From Desulfohalovibrio reitneri (lineage in GTDB: Bacteria > Desulfobacterota > Desulfovibrionia > Desulfovibrionales > Desulfovibrionaceae): 64,000 nt of DNA. The DNA lies in assembly GCF_000711295.1 (NCBI RefSeq), contig NZ_JOMJ01000003.1, positions 2,119,501 through 2,183,500 of the forward strand. The letters run 5' to 3'. Every line of letters starts with the position of its first letter. Positions within the stretch are counted from its first letter, which is position 1. The position numbers were made by a program, and so were the translations under genes. Positions 9,689-18,483 of the stretch are shown piece by piece. The notes beneath the pieces were generated by a model, which saw only the letters and a list, made by a program, of their open reading frames with translations, had not been told where the DNA came from and did not search any database.

Positions 9689-10806
9689 AGGTCCTATTTC
9701 TTTTGCGCTCCCTGCACCGGGGTGGGGCGGAGCGGCAGGCTTTGCTTCTGGCCCGCAGACTTCGGGAGATGGGGGAGGACGCCTCAATTATCCTTTTTTA
9801 CGACCAGGGGGAATTGCGCGGCGAGGCCGGAGATGTGCCCCTGTTCGACCTTGGCAAGAGCGGCAGATGGGACGTGGCCGGGCTCCTATGGCGTTTCGCC
9901 CGCTTGGTGCGGCGGGAGCAACCGGACGTGATTTACTCCTTTCTGGGCACGGCCAACCTGGTGGCCGGTCTTGGCGCGCGATTGGCGGGCAGGCCCGGAG
10001 TGGTCTGGGGGGTGCGCTCGGCCAACATGGACCTTTCCCACTACGACCGTGTGGTGCGGTTGGAGTATGCCCTGCAGCCCAGGTTGGCCAAGCTGGCGGA
10101 CGCGGTGGTGGTCAACTCCCAAGCCGGTCTGGAGCACCTGCGGGCTTCGGGGTTTCCTTCGGACCGGCTGCATGTGGTGGAGAACGGGGTGGACCTGGAT
10201 CATTTCCGCCGCGACCCGGCGGCAGGAGAGGCGGTACGCGCGGAGCTCGGCATTCCGGGCGATTCTATGGTTGTAGGCATGGTGGCCAGGATGGACCCGA
10301 TCAAAGACCATGCGACGTTTCTCAGGGCGGCTTCAGAGATGGTGGCGCGTGACGACTCCCTGCGATTTCTTCTGGTCGGAGGCGGTGACGTGGCTTACGA
10401 AAACGGGTTGCGCGCGTTGACAGGGGAGCTAGGGCTTGCGGACAAGGTTGTCTTCGCCGGGGAGCGGAGCGATCTGCCCGGGGTCTATTCCGCTATGGAC
10501 GTTTGCTGCTTGTGTTCCACCTCGGAAGGCTTCCCCAACGTGGTGGTGGAAGCCATGGCCTGCGGCTCGCCTTGCGTTGTGACCCGAGCCGGGGACATGC
10601 CACGTATCGTCGGAGATCCATCCCTTGTTGTTCAGGTGGGGGACGCCCCTGGAGTAGCCAGGGCCCTCGAGGCCGCCATTGGACAATTGCGAAAGGACGG
10701 AGGAGGGGTGCGGAAAAAGACCCGGGAGCGGATGCACGGTTTCGACACCGAAACAATGGTGAGCAAGACAGGAAGATTGTTGCGGGAGTTTTGCCGGCGG
10801 CGGTAG
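9685..10806 (+). CDS. Glycosyltransferase family 4-like
   Basis: A 373-residue GT-B enzyme beginning FLLRSLHRGGAERQALLLARRL, a typical GT4 acceptor-domain start. Later motifs are VVENGVDLDHFRR, VGMVARMDPIKDHATFLRA and CCLCSTSEGFPNVVVEAMACG, the last holding the donor-phosphate EGFPNVVVE box. The GTG start overlaps the stop of the amidotransferase (GTGA), so the two are probably translated together. The donor sugar is not predictable. Confidence 0.85.
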   Translation: MKVLFLLRSLHRGGAERQALLLARRLREMGEDASIILFYDQGELRGEAGDVPLFDLGKSGRWDVAGLLWRFARLVRREQPDVIYSFLGTANLVAGLGARLAGRPGVVWGVRSANMDLSHYDRVVRLEYALQPRLAKLADAVVVNSQAGLEHLRASGFPSDRLHVVENGVDLDHFRRDPAAGEAVRAELGIPGDSMVVGMVARMDPIKDHATFLRAASEMVARDDSLRFLLVGGGDVAYENGLRALTGELGLADKVVFAGERSDLPGVYSAMDVCCLCSTSEGFPNVVVEAMACGSPCVVTRAGDMPRIVGDPSLVVQVGDAPGVARALEAAIGQLRKDGGGVRKKTRERMHGFDTETMVSKTGRLLREFCRRR

Positions 10807-10935
10807 TGACGGGAAGGGTGGTCGCGCTCGTTAGGGACATTCGGCCGGACTTGCCACCCCCCAAGCGGAGGAGGTACAAACGCACCTTTGCCGCGCGTTA
10901 CCGCATGACGCAAATCAAGCTACACGAGTGAAAGA

Positions 10936-12516
10936 GTGGACAAACAAAACATAGCCGTCGTCGGCACGGGATACTGGGGGAAGAACCTTGTCCGCAACTT
11001 CCATGAGTTGGGGGCGTTGCGGCTGGTTTGCGATGAGAACCCGGACGCGCTGGAGTCCATGCGCCAGCGGTTCGAGGGCATCGACACCACCGTGTCCCTG
11101 TCCGAGGTGCTGGGCCGGGACGACGTGGACGGCGTGGTCATCGCCACCCCGGCGGAGTGCCATTTCCACATGGCCCGCGAGGCACTTCTGGCTGGCAAGC
11201 ACGTTTACGTGGAAAAGCCCCTGGTGCTGGAGGAGGCGCACGGCCGCGAGCTGATTGAGCTGGCCGAGGAGCGGGGGCGCATCCTCATGGTAGGGCACCT
11301 GCTGCACTACCACCCGGCCTTCGTGAAGCTGAAGGAGATGGCCGGTTCGGGCGAGCTGGGCCGCATCGACTACATCTATTCCAACCGTCTCAACCTGGGC
11401 AAGATACGCCGCGAGGAGAACATCCTCTTCTCCTTCGCCCCGCACGACATCTCCATGATCCTGGCCCTGGCCGGGGAGGATCCGGAGGAGGTCATGGCCG
11501 CGGGCGGCAACTACCTGCACCAGCGCATCGCCGACGTGACCACCACCCATCTCGCCTTCTCCACCGGGCTCAAGGCGCACATCTTCGTCTCCTGGCTGCA
11601 CCCCTTCAAGGAGCAGAAGCTGGTGGTGGTGGGCGAGAAGAAGATGGCCGTGTTCGACGACGTGCAGCCCTGGGAGGACAAGCTGCGGGTCTACTCCCAC
11701 GCCATCCGCTGGGAAGGCGGTGTGCCCGTGCCCGAGAAGGCGGACCCGGAGCGGGTGGAGGTGGGCCGGGGCGAGCCGCTGCGCTCCGAGTGCCAGCATT
11801 TTCTGGAGTGCATGGCCACCGGCAAGCAGCCCTACACCAACGGCCGCGAGGGGCTGCGGGTGCTGCGAGTGCTCAACGCCGCCCAGCGCTCCCTCAACGG
11901 GAACGGCTGCCGGGTTCCCCTGGCCCCGGCCAAGGCCGGGGAGGGGGAGTGGTTCGCCCACGAGTCCGCGGTCATCGACCCCGGCGTGCGCGTGGGGCGT
12001 GGCTCCAGAATATGGCATTTCTCGCACCTGCTGCCCGGCACCAGCCTGGGCGAGCGGGTCAACGTGGGGCAGAACGTGGTGGCCGGGCCGGACGTGACCG
12101 TGGGCAACGGCTGCAAGATCCAGAACAACGTCTCCATCTACAAGGGCGTGACCCTGGAGGAGGACGTCTTCTGCGGCCCCAGCATGGTTTTCACCAATGT
12201 TTTCAACCCCCGGGCGGCCATCCGCCGCATGGACGAACTGCGCCCCACCCTGGTGCGCAGGGGCGCCACCCTGGGAGCCAACTGCACCGTGGTCTGCGGC
12301 GTGACCATTGGCCGCTACGCCATGGTGGGCGCGGGCGCGGTCGTCACCCGCAACGTGCCGGACCACGCCCAGGTGCTGGGCAACCCCGCCCGGTTCGCGG
12401 GCTGGGTGTGCGCTTGCGCTGGCAAGCTCGACGAGGACCTTTCCTGCCCCGACTGCGGGGCCGCATACATCGAATCGGGCCAGGGCCTCGCCCCGGCCGC
12501 CGGAGAGAACGCATGA
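10936..12516 (+). CDS. Fused Gfo/Idh/MocA dehydrogenase and left-handed beta-helix N-acetyltransferase (WlbA-WlbB-like)
   Basis: A 526-residue fusion. Residues 1 to about 330 form an NAD-dependent sugar dehydrogenase with GTGYWGKNLVRNF near the N-terminus and the EKPLVLEE motif. Residues from about 338 form a hexapeptide-repeat acyltransferase (VRVGRGSRIWHFSHL, then GNGCKIQNNVSIYKGVTLEE) ending in a small CxC/CxxC cysteine cluster. In Bordetella and Pseudomonas these are separate enzymes (WlbA/WbpB and WlbB/WbpD) that make UDP-2,3-diacetamido-2,3-dideoxy-glucuronic acid. The aminotransferase and epimerase of that pathway follow directly. The GTG start has a weak ribosome site. Confidence 0.83.
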   Translation: MDKQNIAVVGTGYWGKNLVRNFHELGALRLVCDENPDALESMRQRFEGIDTTVSLSEVLGRDDVDGVVIATPAECHFHMAREALLAGKHVYVEKPLVLEEAHGRELIELAEERGRILMVGHLLHYHPAFVKLKEMAGSGELGRIDYIYSNRLNLGKIRREENILFSFAPHDISMILALAGEDPEEVMAAGGNYLHQRIADVTTTHLAFSTGLKAHIFVSWLHPFKEQKLVVVGEKKMAVFDDVQPWEDKLRVYSHAIRWEGGVPVPEKADPERVEVGRGEPLRSECQHFLECMATGKQPYTNGREGLRVLRVLNAAQRSLNGNGCRVPLAPAKAGEGEWFAHESAVIDPGVRVGRGSRIWHFSHLLPGTSLGERVNVGQNVVAGPDVTVGNGCKIQNNVSIYKGVTLEEDVFCGPSMVFTNVFNPRAAIRRMDELRPTLVRRGATLGANCTVVCGVTIGRYAMVGAGAVVTRNVPDHAQVLGNPARFAGWVCACAGKLDEDLSCPDCGAAYIESGQGLAPAAGENA

Positions 12517-13688
12517 TCCCATTCATAGACCTGCAGGCGCAGAAGCGCCGCGTGGAAACCGAGGCCAGGCGGCGCATGGACGCCGTGCTGGAGCATGGCC
12601 GCTTCGTCATGGGGCCGGAAGTGGACGAACTGGAAAAGCGGCTGGCGGAGTACGTGGGCGTGGAGCACGCCGTGTCCTGCGCCTCGGGCACCGACGCCCT
12701 GCTCATGCCGCTCATGGCCCTGGACATCGGCCCGGGCGACGCCGTGCTGACGACGCCCTTCACCTTCATCGCCACGGCCGAGGTGATCTCCCTGCTAGGG
12801 GCCACGCCCGTGTTCGTGGACATCGACCCCGTGACCTTCAACATCGACCCGGACAAGCTGGAAGCGGCCATCCGGGCGGTGGAGCAGAACGACTCCTCCA
12901 TCCACACCCTGCCGCCCAACGCGGGCAAGCTGACCGCCAAGGCGGTCATCCCGGTGGACCTCTTTGGCCAGGCCGCGGACTACGACCGCATCCTGCCCCT
13001 GTGCGAGAAGCACGGGGTGGCGGTCATCGAGGACGCGGCCCAGAGCTTCGGCGGCCGCCTGGGCGACCGCCGCTGCGGCTCCTTCGGGCTGTGCGGGGCC
13101 ACCTCCTTCTTCCCGGCCAAGCCCCTGGGCTGCTGGGGCGACGGCGGGGCCGTGTTCACGGATGACGCGGAGCTGGCCGAGAAGCTGACCTCCGTGCGGG
13201 TGCACGGCCAGGGCCGGGACAAGTACGAGAACGTGCGCGTGGGCATCAACGGCCGGCTGGACACCCTGCAGGCGGCGGTGCTGCTGGCCAAGCTGGACAT
13301 CTTCGACGACGAGATCGAGGCCCGGCAGAAGGTGGCTGCGGCCTACGCCAAGGGCATGGCGGGCCTGGAGGGCGTCGTCACCCCCACGGTGCCGGAGAAC
13401 ATGCTCTCGGCCTGGGCGCAGTACTCCCTGCTCACCCCCGGCCCCCAGGCGCGCGAGGGGCTCATGGCCCACCTCAAGGAGGCCGGGGTGCCCTCGGTCA
13501 TCTACTACCCCAAACCCCTGCACATGCAGACCGCCTACGCCGGGCTGGGCTACGGGGAAGGGGACTTCCCCATCAGCGAGGGCGTCTCCAGGCGCATCAT
13601 GAGCCTGCCCATGCATCCGTATCTTGAGGACGGGCAGATCGAAACCATCTGCCAGGCCGTGCGCCAGGGCGCGGAAAACTTCGCGTGA
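12513..13688 (+). CDS. DegT aminotransferase (WlbC/WbpE-like)
   Basis: A 391-residue PLP enzyme starting MIPFIDLQAQKRRVE, as in WlbC-type enzymes. The PLP aspartate lies in VIEDAAQSFGG and the Schiff-base lysine in SFFPAKPLGCWGDGG. It probably installs the 3-amino group on the UDP-3-keto uronic acid made by the preceding dehydrogenase domain, before acetylation by the fused transferase. ATGA overlap with the fusion gene and GTGA overlap with the next gene support a single pathway unit. Confidence 0.86.
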   Translation: MIPFIDLQAQKRRVETEARRRMDAVLEHGRFVMGPEVDELEKRLAEYVGVEHAVSCASGTDALLMPLMALDIGPGDAVLTTPFTFIATAEVISLLGATPVFVDIDPVTFNIDPDKLEAAIRAVEQNDSSIHTLPPNAGKLTAKAVIPVDLFGQAADYDRILPLCEKHGVAVIEDAAQSFGGRLGDRRCGSFGLCGATSFFPAKPLGCWGDGGAVFTDDAELAEKLTSVRVHGQGRDKYENVRVGINGRLDTLQAAVLLAKLDIFDDEIEARQKVAAAYAKGMAGLEGVVTPTVPENMLSAWAQYSLLTPGPQAREGLMAHLKEAGVPSVIYYPKPLHMQTAYAGLGYGEGDFPISEGVSRRIMSLPMHPYLEDGQIETICQAVRQGAENFA

Positions 13689-14761
13689 GCGTCCTGACGG
13701 TCGTCGGGGCCAGGCCCCAGTTCATCAAGGCCGCCCCGGTGCGGGCGGCCCTGGCCCGGGCGGGCGTGGCCGAGCGGCTGGTGCACACCGGCCAGCACTA
13801 CGACCACGCCATGTCCCAGGTCTTTTTCGACGAGCTGGACATCCCCCCGGCCGAGGCCAACCTGGCCGTGGGCTCCGGCGGCCACGGCGAGCAGACCGGC
13901 CGCATGCTGGCCCTCTTGGAGTCGGAGATGCAGGCGCACCGGCCCGGCGCGGTGTTGGTCTATGGCGACACCAACTCCACCCTGGCCGGGGCGCTGGCCG
14001 CTGCCAAGCTGCGCATCCCCGTGGCCCATGTGGAGGCGGGGCTGCGCTCCTTCAACCGCGACATGCCGGAGGAAATCAACCGCGTCCTCACCGACCACTG
14101 CTCCGACCTGCTCTTTTGCCCCACGGACGCGGCCGTGGCCAACCTGCGCGCCGAAGGCGTGACCGGGGGCGTGCACCAGGTGGGCGACACCATGTACGAC
14201 GTGGTGCTGGCATTCGAGAAACGTGCCAGGGAGAAGTCCACCATCCTCAAGCGTTTGGGCCTGGAGGAGAAGGGCTACCTGGCGGCCACCCTGCACCGCC
14301 CGGCCAACGTGGACGATCCGAAGAGGCTGCGGGCAGCGCTCGCCGCCCTGGCCGGGTGCGGCCGCCCGGTGGTGCTGCCGGTCCACCCCCGCACCCGCGC
14401 CCGCATGGAGGCCCTGCCCGGCTGGGACCCCGAGGGGTGGGGCGACCTGCGCTTCGTCGATCCCCTGGGCTACCTGGACATGCTGCGGCTGGTCTCGGGC
14501 GCGGCCAAGCTGGTCACGGACTCCGGCGGTCTGCAGAAGGAGGCCTACTTCCTGGGCGTGCCCTGCGTCACCGTGCGGGAGGAGACCGAATGGGTGGAGA
14601 CGGTGGAGGCGGGCTGGAACACCCTCGCGGGCGCGGCCCCGGACAGGCTGGCCCGGGCGGTGGCGGAGTTCGAACCGTCGGGCGAACGCCCCGCCCTGTA
14701 TGGCCGGGGCGATGCGGCGGACCGCATCGCGGACATCCTCAAGACGACCCTCGCGGCTTGA
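13685..14761 (+). CDS. Non-hydrolysing UDP-sugar 2-epimerase (WlbD/WecB family)
   Basis: A 358-residue epimerase starting SVLTVVGARPQFIKAAPVRAAL, the standard family opening. Other motifs are HTGQHYDHAMSQVFFDEL, VYGDTNSTLAGALAA, HVEAGLRSFNRDMPEEINR and a late TDSGGLQKEAYFLG segment. In the Wlb pathway the enzyme epimerises UDP-GlcNAc3NAcA to the manno form; a plain UDP-GlcNAc 2-epimerase is the alternative. Context next to WlbA, B and C homologues favours the former. No UDP-GlcNAc 6-dehydrogenase is present in this window, so that first step must be encoded elsewhere. Confidence 0.86.
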   Translation: MSVLTVVGARPQFIKAAPVRAALARAGVAERLVHTGQHYDHAMSQVFFDELDIPPAEANLAVGSGGHGEQTGRMLALLESEMQAHRPGAVLVYGDTNSTLAGALAAAKLRIPVAHVEAGLRSFNRDMPEEINRVLTDHCSDLLFCPTDAAVANLRAEGVTGGVHQVGDTMYDVVLAFEKRAREKSTILKRLGLEEKGYLAATLHRPANVDDPKRLRAALAALAGCGRPVVLPVHPRTRARMEALPGWDPEGWGDLRFVDPLGYLDMLRLVSGAAKLVTDSGGLQKEAYFLGVPCVTVREETEWVETVEAGWNTLAGAAPDRLARAVAEFEPSGERPALYGRGDAADRIADILKTTLAA

Positions 14762-14809
14762 ACGATGGTACGGTTGTGGCTGCGGGGGAAGGCTGGTAGC
14801 TAGGGCACC

Positions 14810-16714
14810 ATGTGCGGCATTGCGGGCATCTTCGACCCCTCCGGCGGCGACCTGGCCCCCCTGGCCGGGCGCATGGCCGACGCCCTGTCCTCGCGCGGCC
14901 CGGACGGACGCGGCGAGTGGGGCGGCGGCGCGGCCGCCCTGGGCCACCGCCGCCTGGCCATCCTCGATCTCTCCCAGGCCGGGGCGCAGCCCATGGCCTC
15001 GGCCTCCGGCCGCTTCCGCATCGCCTACAACGGCGAAATCTACAATTTCCGCGAACTGCGCGCCGAGCTTGAGGCGGAAGGCGTCGGCCCCTTCCGCACC
15101 GGCACGGACACCGAGGTGCTGCTGGAGGCGGTGGAGCACTGGGGGCTGGAGGACGCCCTGGGCCGCTGCATTGGCATGTTCGCCTTCGCCCTGTGGGACG
15201 AGCGGGTCAAGGAACTGGCCCTGGTGCGCGACCGCCTGGGCGTCAAGCCGCTCTTCTACGCCAAGGGGGAGGGCGGGCAGCTCCTCTTCGGCTCGGAGCT
15301 CAAGGCCCTGGCCGAGCATCCCGCCTTCAACCGGGAGATCGAGCCCGCCGCCCTGACCCTGTACCTGCGGCACAACTACGTGCCTGACCCCTACTGCATC
15401 CACCGGGACGCGGCCAAGCTGCCACCGGGCCACCTGCTCACAGCCCGGCTGGAGGGCGACAAGGTGGTCGTGGACGGCCCCCGCCCCTGGTGGTCCGCCC
15501 GCGAGGCGTGGCAACGCGGCCTGGAGAATCCCTTCTCCGGCGACGCGGCCGAGGCCGCCGGGGAAGTCCGGCGCATCCTGGAGGACGCGGTGCGCCTGCG
15601 GCTTGTGGCCGACGTGCCCGTGGGCGTGCTGCTCTCCGGCGGGGTGGACTCCTCCCTGGTGGCCGCGTTGGCCGCCCGCCACCACGCGGAACCCCTGCGC
15701 ACCTTCACCATCGGATTTTCCGACTCCGCCCTGGACGAGTCCGCCCACGCCCGGACCGTGGCCGAACACCTGGGCTGCCGCCACACCGAGCGGGTATTGG
15801 AGCCCTCCGCCGTGCGCGAGCTGGTGCCGGACCTGCCCAAGCTCTGGGACGAGCCCTTCGCCGACGCCTCCCAGGCCCCCACCCTGCTGGTCTCGCGGCT
15901 GGCGAGGGAGCACGTCACCGTGGCCCTGGCCGGGGACGGCGGGGACGAACTTTTCCTTGGCTACGCCCGCTATTTCTGGGCCCGCCATTTCGAGCACGTG
16001 GAGCGTTTTCCCCGCCCCCTGCGCCTGGCGGCCGCCACCCTGTGCAAGGCCTGGCCAGGGGCCTGCTTCAACCTGGCCGGGGAGCGGGGCCGCAAGCTGC
16101 GCTGGCGGGCCGGGCTGCTGGCCTCCCGTGACTTCAAGGCCTTCTACCGCGACCTGGTCTCCCACGAGCCCGAACCCGCCCGCTTGGTGCCCGGCGGCTC
16201 CGAGCCGCCCACCCCCCTGACCGACCCGGCCTGGAACCCCGCCGGGCTGGACCGCTACCGCCGTATGAGTTTGTGGGACGTGGGCACCTACCTGCCGGGC
16301 GACATCCTGACCAAGACCGACCGCGCCTCCATGGGCTGCGGCCTGGAGGCGCGGGTGCCGCTTCTGGACCACCGGCTGGTGGAGCTGGCCGCCTCCCTGC
16401 CGCCGGATTTGAACCTGGACGTGGAGGGCGGCGGCAAGGCCGTGCTCAAGGACGTGCTGGCCGACCTGCTGCCCCCGGAGCTGACCACCCGCCCCAAGCA
16501 GGGCTTCGGCGTGCCCCTGCCCGAGTGGCTGGGCGGGGAGCTGAAACCCTGGGCCGAGGACTTGCTTTCCCCGAACGCCCTGTCCCACGGCCTGCTGGAC
16601 ACCCAGGGGGTGCGCTCCCTGTGGTCCGGTTTCAAGGAGTGCGACACCTCCCGCGCCTCCCTGCTGTGGAACGTGCTCATGTTCCAGGCTTGGCTGGAGG
16701 AGCGCCGTGGCTGA
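14810..16714 (+). CDS. Asparagine synthase-like glutamine amidotransferase (copy 3)
   Basis: A 634-residue protein with Cys2 glutaminase domain (MCGIAGIFDP), PP-loop LLSGGVDSSLVAALAA and LAGDGGDELFLGYARY. It follows the 2-epimerase by 48 bp and overlaps the next glycosyltransferase by 8 bp. It resembles copy 2 more closely than copy 1, for example in the conserved RHNYxPxPxxIxxxAxKLxPG stretch, so those two may be the more recent duplicates. Directly behind a pathway for an amino-uronic acid, this is the best candidate for forming a uronamide (inference). Confidence 0.88.
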   Translation: MCGIAGIFDPSGGDLAPLAGRMADALSSRGPDGRGEWGGGAAALGHRRLAILDLSQAGAQPMASASGRFRIAYNGEIYNFRELRAELEAEGVGPFRTGTDTEVLLEAVEHWGLEDALGRCIGMFAFALWDERVKELALVRDRLGVKPLFYAKGEGGQLLFGSELKALAEHPAFNREIEPAALTLYLRHNYVPDPYCIHRDAAKLPPGHLLTARLEGDKVVVDGPRPWWSAREAWQRGLENPFSGDAAEAAGEVRRILEDAVRLRLVADVPVGVLLSGGVDSSLVAALAARHHAEPLRTFTIGFSDSALDESAHARTVAEHLGCRHTERVLEPSAVRELVPDLPKLWDEPFADASQAPTLLVSRLAREHVTVALAGDGGDELFLGYARYFWARHFEHVERFPRPLRLAAATLCKAWPGACFNLAGERGRKLRWRAGLLASRDFKAFYRDLVSHEPEPARLVPGGSEPPTPLTDPAWNPAGLDRYRRMSLWDVGTYLPGDILTKTDRASMGCGLEARVPLLDHRLVELAASLPPDLNLDVEGGGKAVLKDVLADLLPPELTTRPKQGFGVPLPEWLGGELKPWAEDLLSPNALSHGLLDTQGVRSLWSGFKECDTSRASLLWNVLMFQAWLEERRG

Positions 16715-17833
16715 GCCGGTGCGCGTCACGCACCTCATTACCTCCCTGGACCAGGGCGGGGCCGAGGCCTCCCTGGCCAAGCTGCTGGCCTCCATGGACC
16801 CGGGCGCTTTTTCCCACCGCGTCATCTGCCTGCTGCCGCCCGGCGTGGTGGCCGAGGACGTGCGGCGAGCCGGCGCACCCGTGGACAGCTTGCGCCTCTC
16901 CCGGGGCGTGGTGGCCCCGCTGGGCATGCCGCGCCTGCTGCGCCTGCTGCGGGCCGAGCGGCCGCACGTGCTGCAAACCTGGCTCTACCACGCCGACTTC
17001 CTTGGACTGGTGGCGGGGGAATGCTTCGAATCCCCGTGGCCTGGAACATCCGCTGCTCGGACATGGACCTGAGCAGGTACTCCCGCCTGACCCGCATGGT
17101 GGTGCGCTCCCTGGCCCTGCTTTCCTCCCGGCCGGGGGCCGTGGCCACGAACTCCCGCAAGGCGGTGGAGGTCCACCAGGGCCTCGGCTACGCGGACCGT
17201 GACTACGAGATCATCCCCGGCGGGTTCGACACCGGCAGATACCGTCCGGACCCCGAAGCCAGGGCGGCGGTGCGAGCCGAGTTGGGCGCGGCGGACGACG
17301 ACGTGCTGGTGGGCTGGATAGGCCGCGACGACCCCATGAAGGACCTGCCCTGTCTGGCTGCCGCATTCAACCGGGCCGCCGCTTCCAACCCCCGACTGCG
17401 GCTGGTGCTGGCAGGCAGCGGCCTCGGCCCGGACGACCCCGCAATCAACCTCTTCCAGGACAACGCCTCCCGCTGCAGCTTCCTCGGTCCACGCCGCGAC
17501 GTGGAGCGAATTTTGGCCGGCCTGGACGCCTTCGCCCTGTCCTCCCGCAGCGAAGGTCTGCCCAACGTGGTGGGCGAGGCCATGGCCGCCGAATTGCCCT
17601 GCGCCGTGACCGACGCCGGGGACACCGCCCGCCTGGTGGGCGATACCGGCCGGGTGGCCCCTGTGGGCGATGCCGAGGCCCTGGGCGACGCCCTGGCTTC
17701 CCTGGCCGCGCTCCCCGCGGATGAGCGCGCCGCCTTGGGCCGGGCCGCCAGACAACGCATCATCGACCGCTATTCCATCCAGGCCATGGTCGATGCTTAC
17801 GCCGCCCTGTACCGCCGTCTGGCCGGTCGCTGA
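16707..17833 (+). pseudogene. Glycosyltransferase family 4-like, broken by a one-base frameshift
   Basis: The first part (GTG 16707) reads VTHLITSLDQGGAEASLAKLL through WLYHADFLGLVAG, then runs out of frame to a stop at 17072. The frame that continues the family begins around 17021 (LRIPVAWNIRCSDMDLSRYS, then IPGGFDTGRYRPDPEA, GWIGRDDPMKD and a SSRSEGLPNVVGEAM donor box) and ends at 17833. Joining them needs one extra G in the G5 run at about 17015-17019. All GT-B motifs are otherwise intact, so this is either a recent mutation, a slippage-controlled gene or a sequencing error. Confidence 0.8.
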
Positions 17834-17897
17834 GCCCATCCGGACCGCTCCAGGCTGTTGCCATCCCCCAACCCCGGTGTTACATTTTCGTGTCGCC

Positions 17898-18476
17898 ATG
17901 GAAGCACAAGTCGTTGATTCCCACCCCGGGGCCACGCTTCTGAACAAGAAGCACCTCCAGGCCCTGCAGGACATCTACAAGTTCTCCGGCATCCGCCGCT
18001 ATCACGGCATGCTGCCGGAGAAACACGCCCTGCTCTACGACCCCGGCCTGCTTGACTACCTGGAGGAGAACTCCCTCATCGAGGAGGGCACGGTCATCGC
18101 CCGCTGCGGCTCCCAGTTGCGCGGCTACCGGCTGACCGACACCGCCCGCCGGGACCTGCGCAAGATGGGCCTGGACCTCACCGAGGAAGGGCAGATCGAG
18201 GAAATCCCCACGGACCAGGATTTCGGCGAGCTGACCAAGGAACAGATCAACATCATCCGCGACATCTACCACTTCATCCAGATCAAGAAGTTCAACGGCA
18301 TCGCCCCCAAGCACGAGGTCGAGGAATACGACAAACGGGACATGAAAATCCTCTACGACCTCGGCTACATCCTCTACATCAAGCTCAAGGGCAAGGCCGT
18401 GCGCTACACCAAGGGCTACATCCTCACCGACCAGGCCATCCGCCTGCTGCGCGCCCAGGGCCACATCCTCACCTAG
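17898..18476 (+). CDS. Uncharacterised protein with two tandem winged-helix-like repeats
   Basis: A 192-residue soluble protein without signal peptide or membrane segment. It contains two copies of the same unit, at about residues 18-95 and 112-190. Each has the form (I/L)xxDIYxFxxIxxxxGxxPxxxxxxYDxxxxxxLxxxxxI, then a G(Y)xLTDxAxRxLRxxGxxLT tail. The repeated helical pattern and basic C-terminal wing suggest a DNA- or protein-binding fold, but that is inference and I do not recognise a named family. The ATG at 17898 is used, not the longer open frame upstream. It is 7 bp from the next gene. Confidence 0.7.
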   Translation: MEAQVVDSHPGATLLNKKHLQALQDIYKFSGIRRYHGMLPEKHALLYDPGLLDYLEENSLIEEGTVIARCGSQLRGYRLTDTARRDLRKMGLDLTEEGQIEEIPTDQDFGELTKEQINIIRDIYHFIQIKKFNGIAPKHEVEEYDKRDMKILYDLGYILYIKLKGKAVRYTKGYILTDQAIRLLRAQGHILT

Positions 18477-18483
18477 CTTCCCC

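Noticed and set aside
10807-10935. A small gene or earlier start between the GT4 gene and the WlbA-WlbB fusion
   Set aside because: A GAGGAGG sequence at about 10867 is not followed by a start codon at usable distance, and the upstream ATG at 10905 is out of frame.
13550-16927. Very long antisense open frame (1125 codons) on the - strand across the epimerase and amidotransferase genes
   Set aside because: It is a shadow of strong GC bias at third positions of the real + strand genes. It has no family motifs and no ribosome site.
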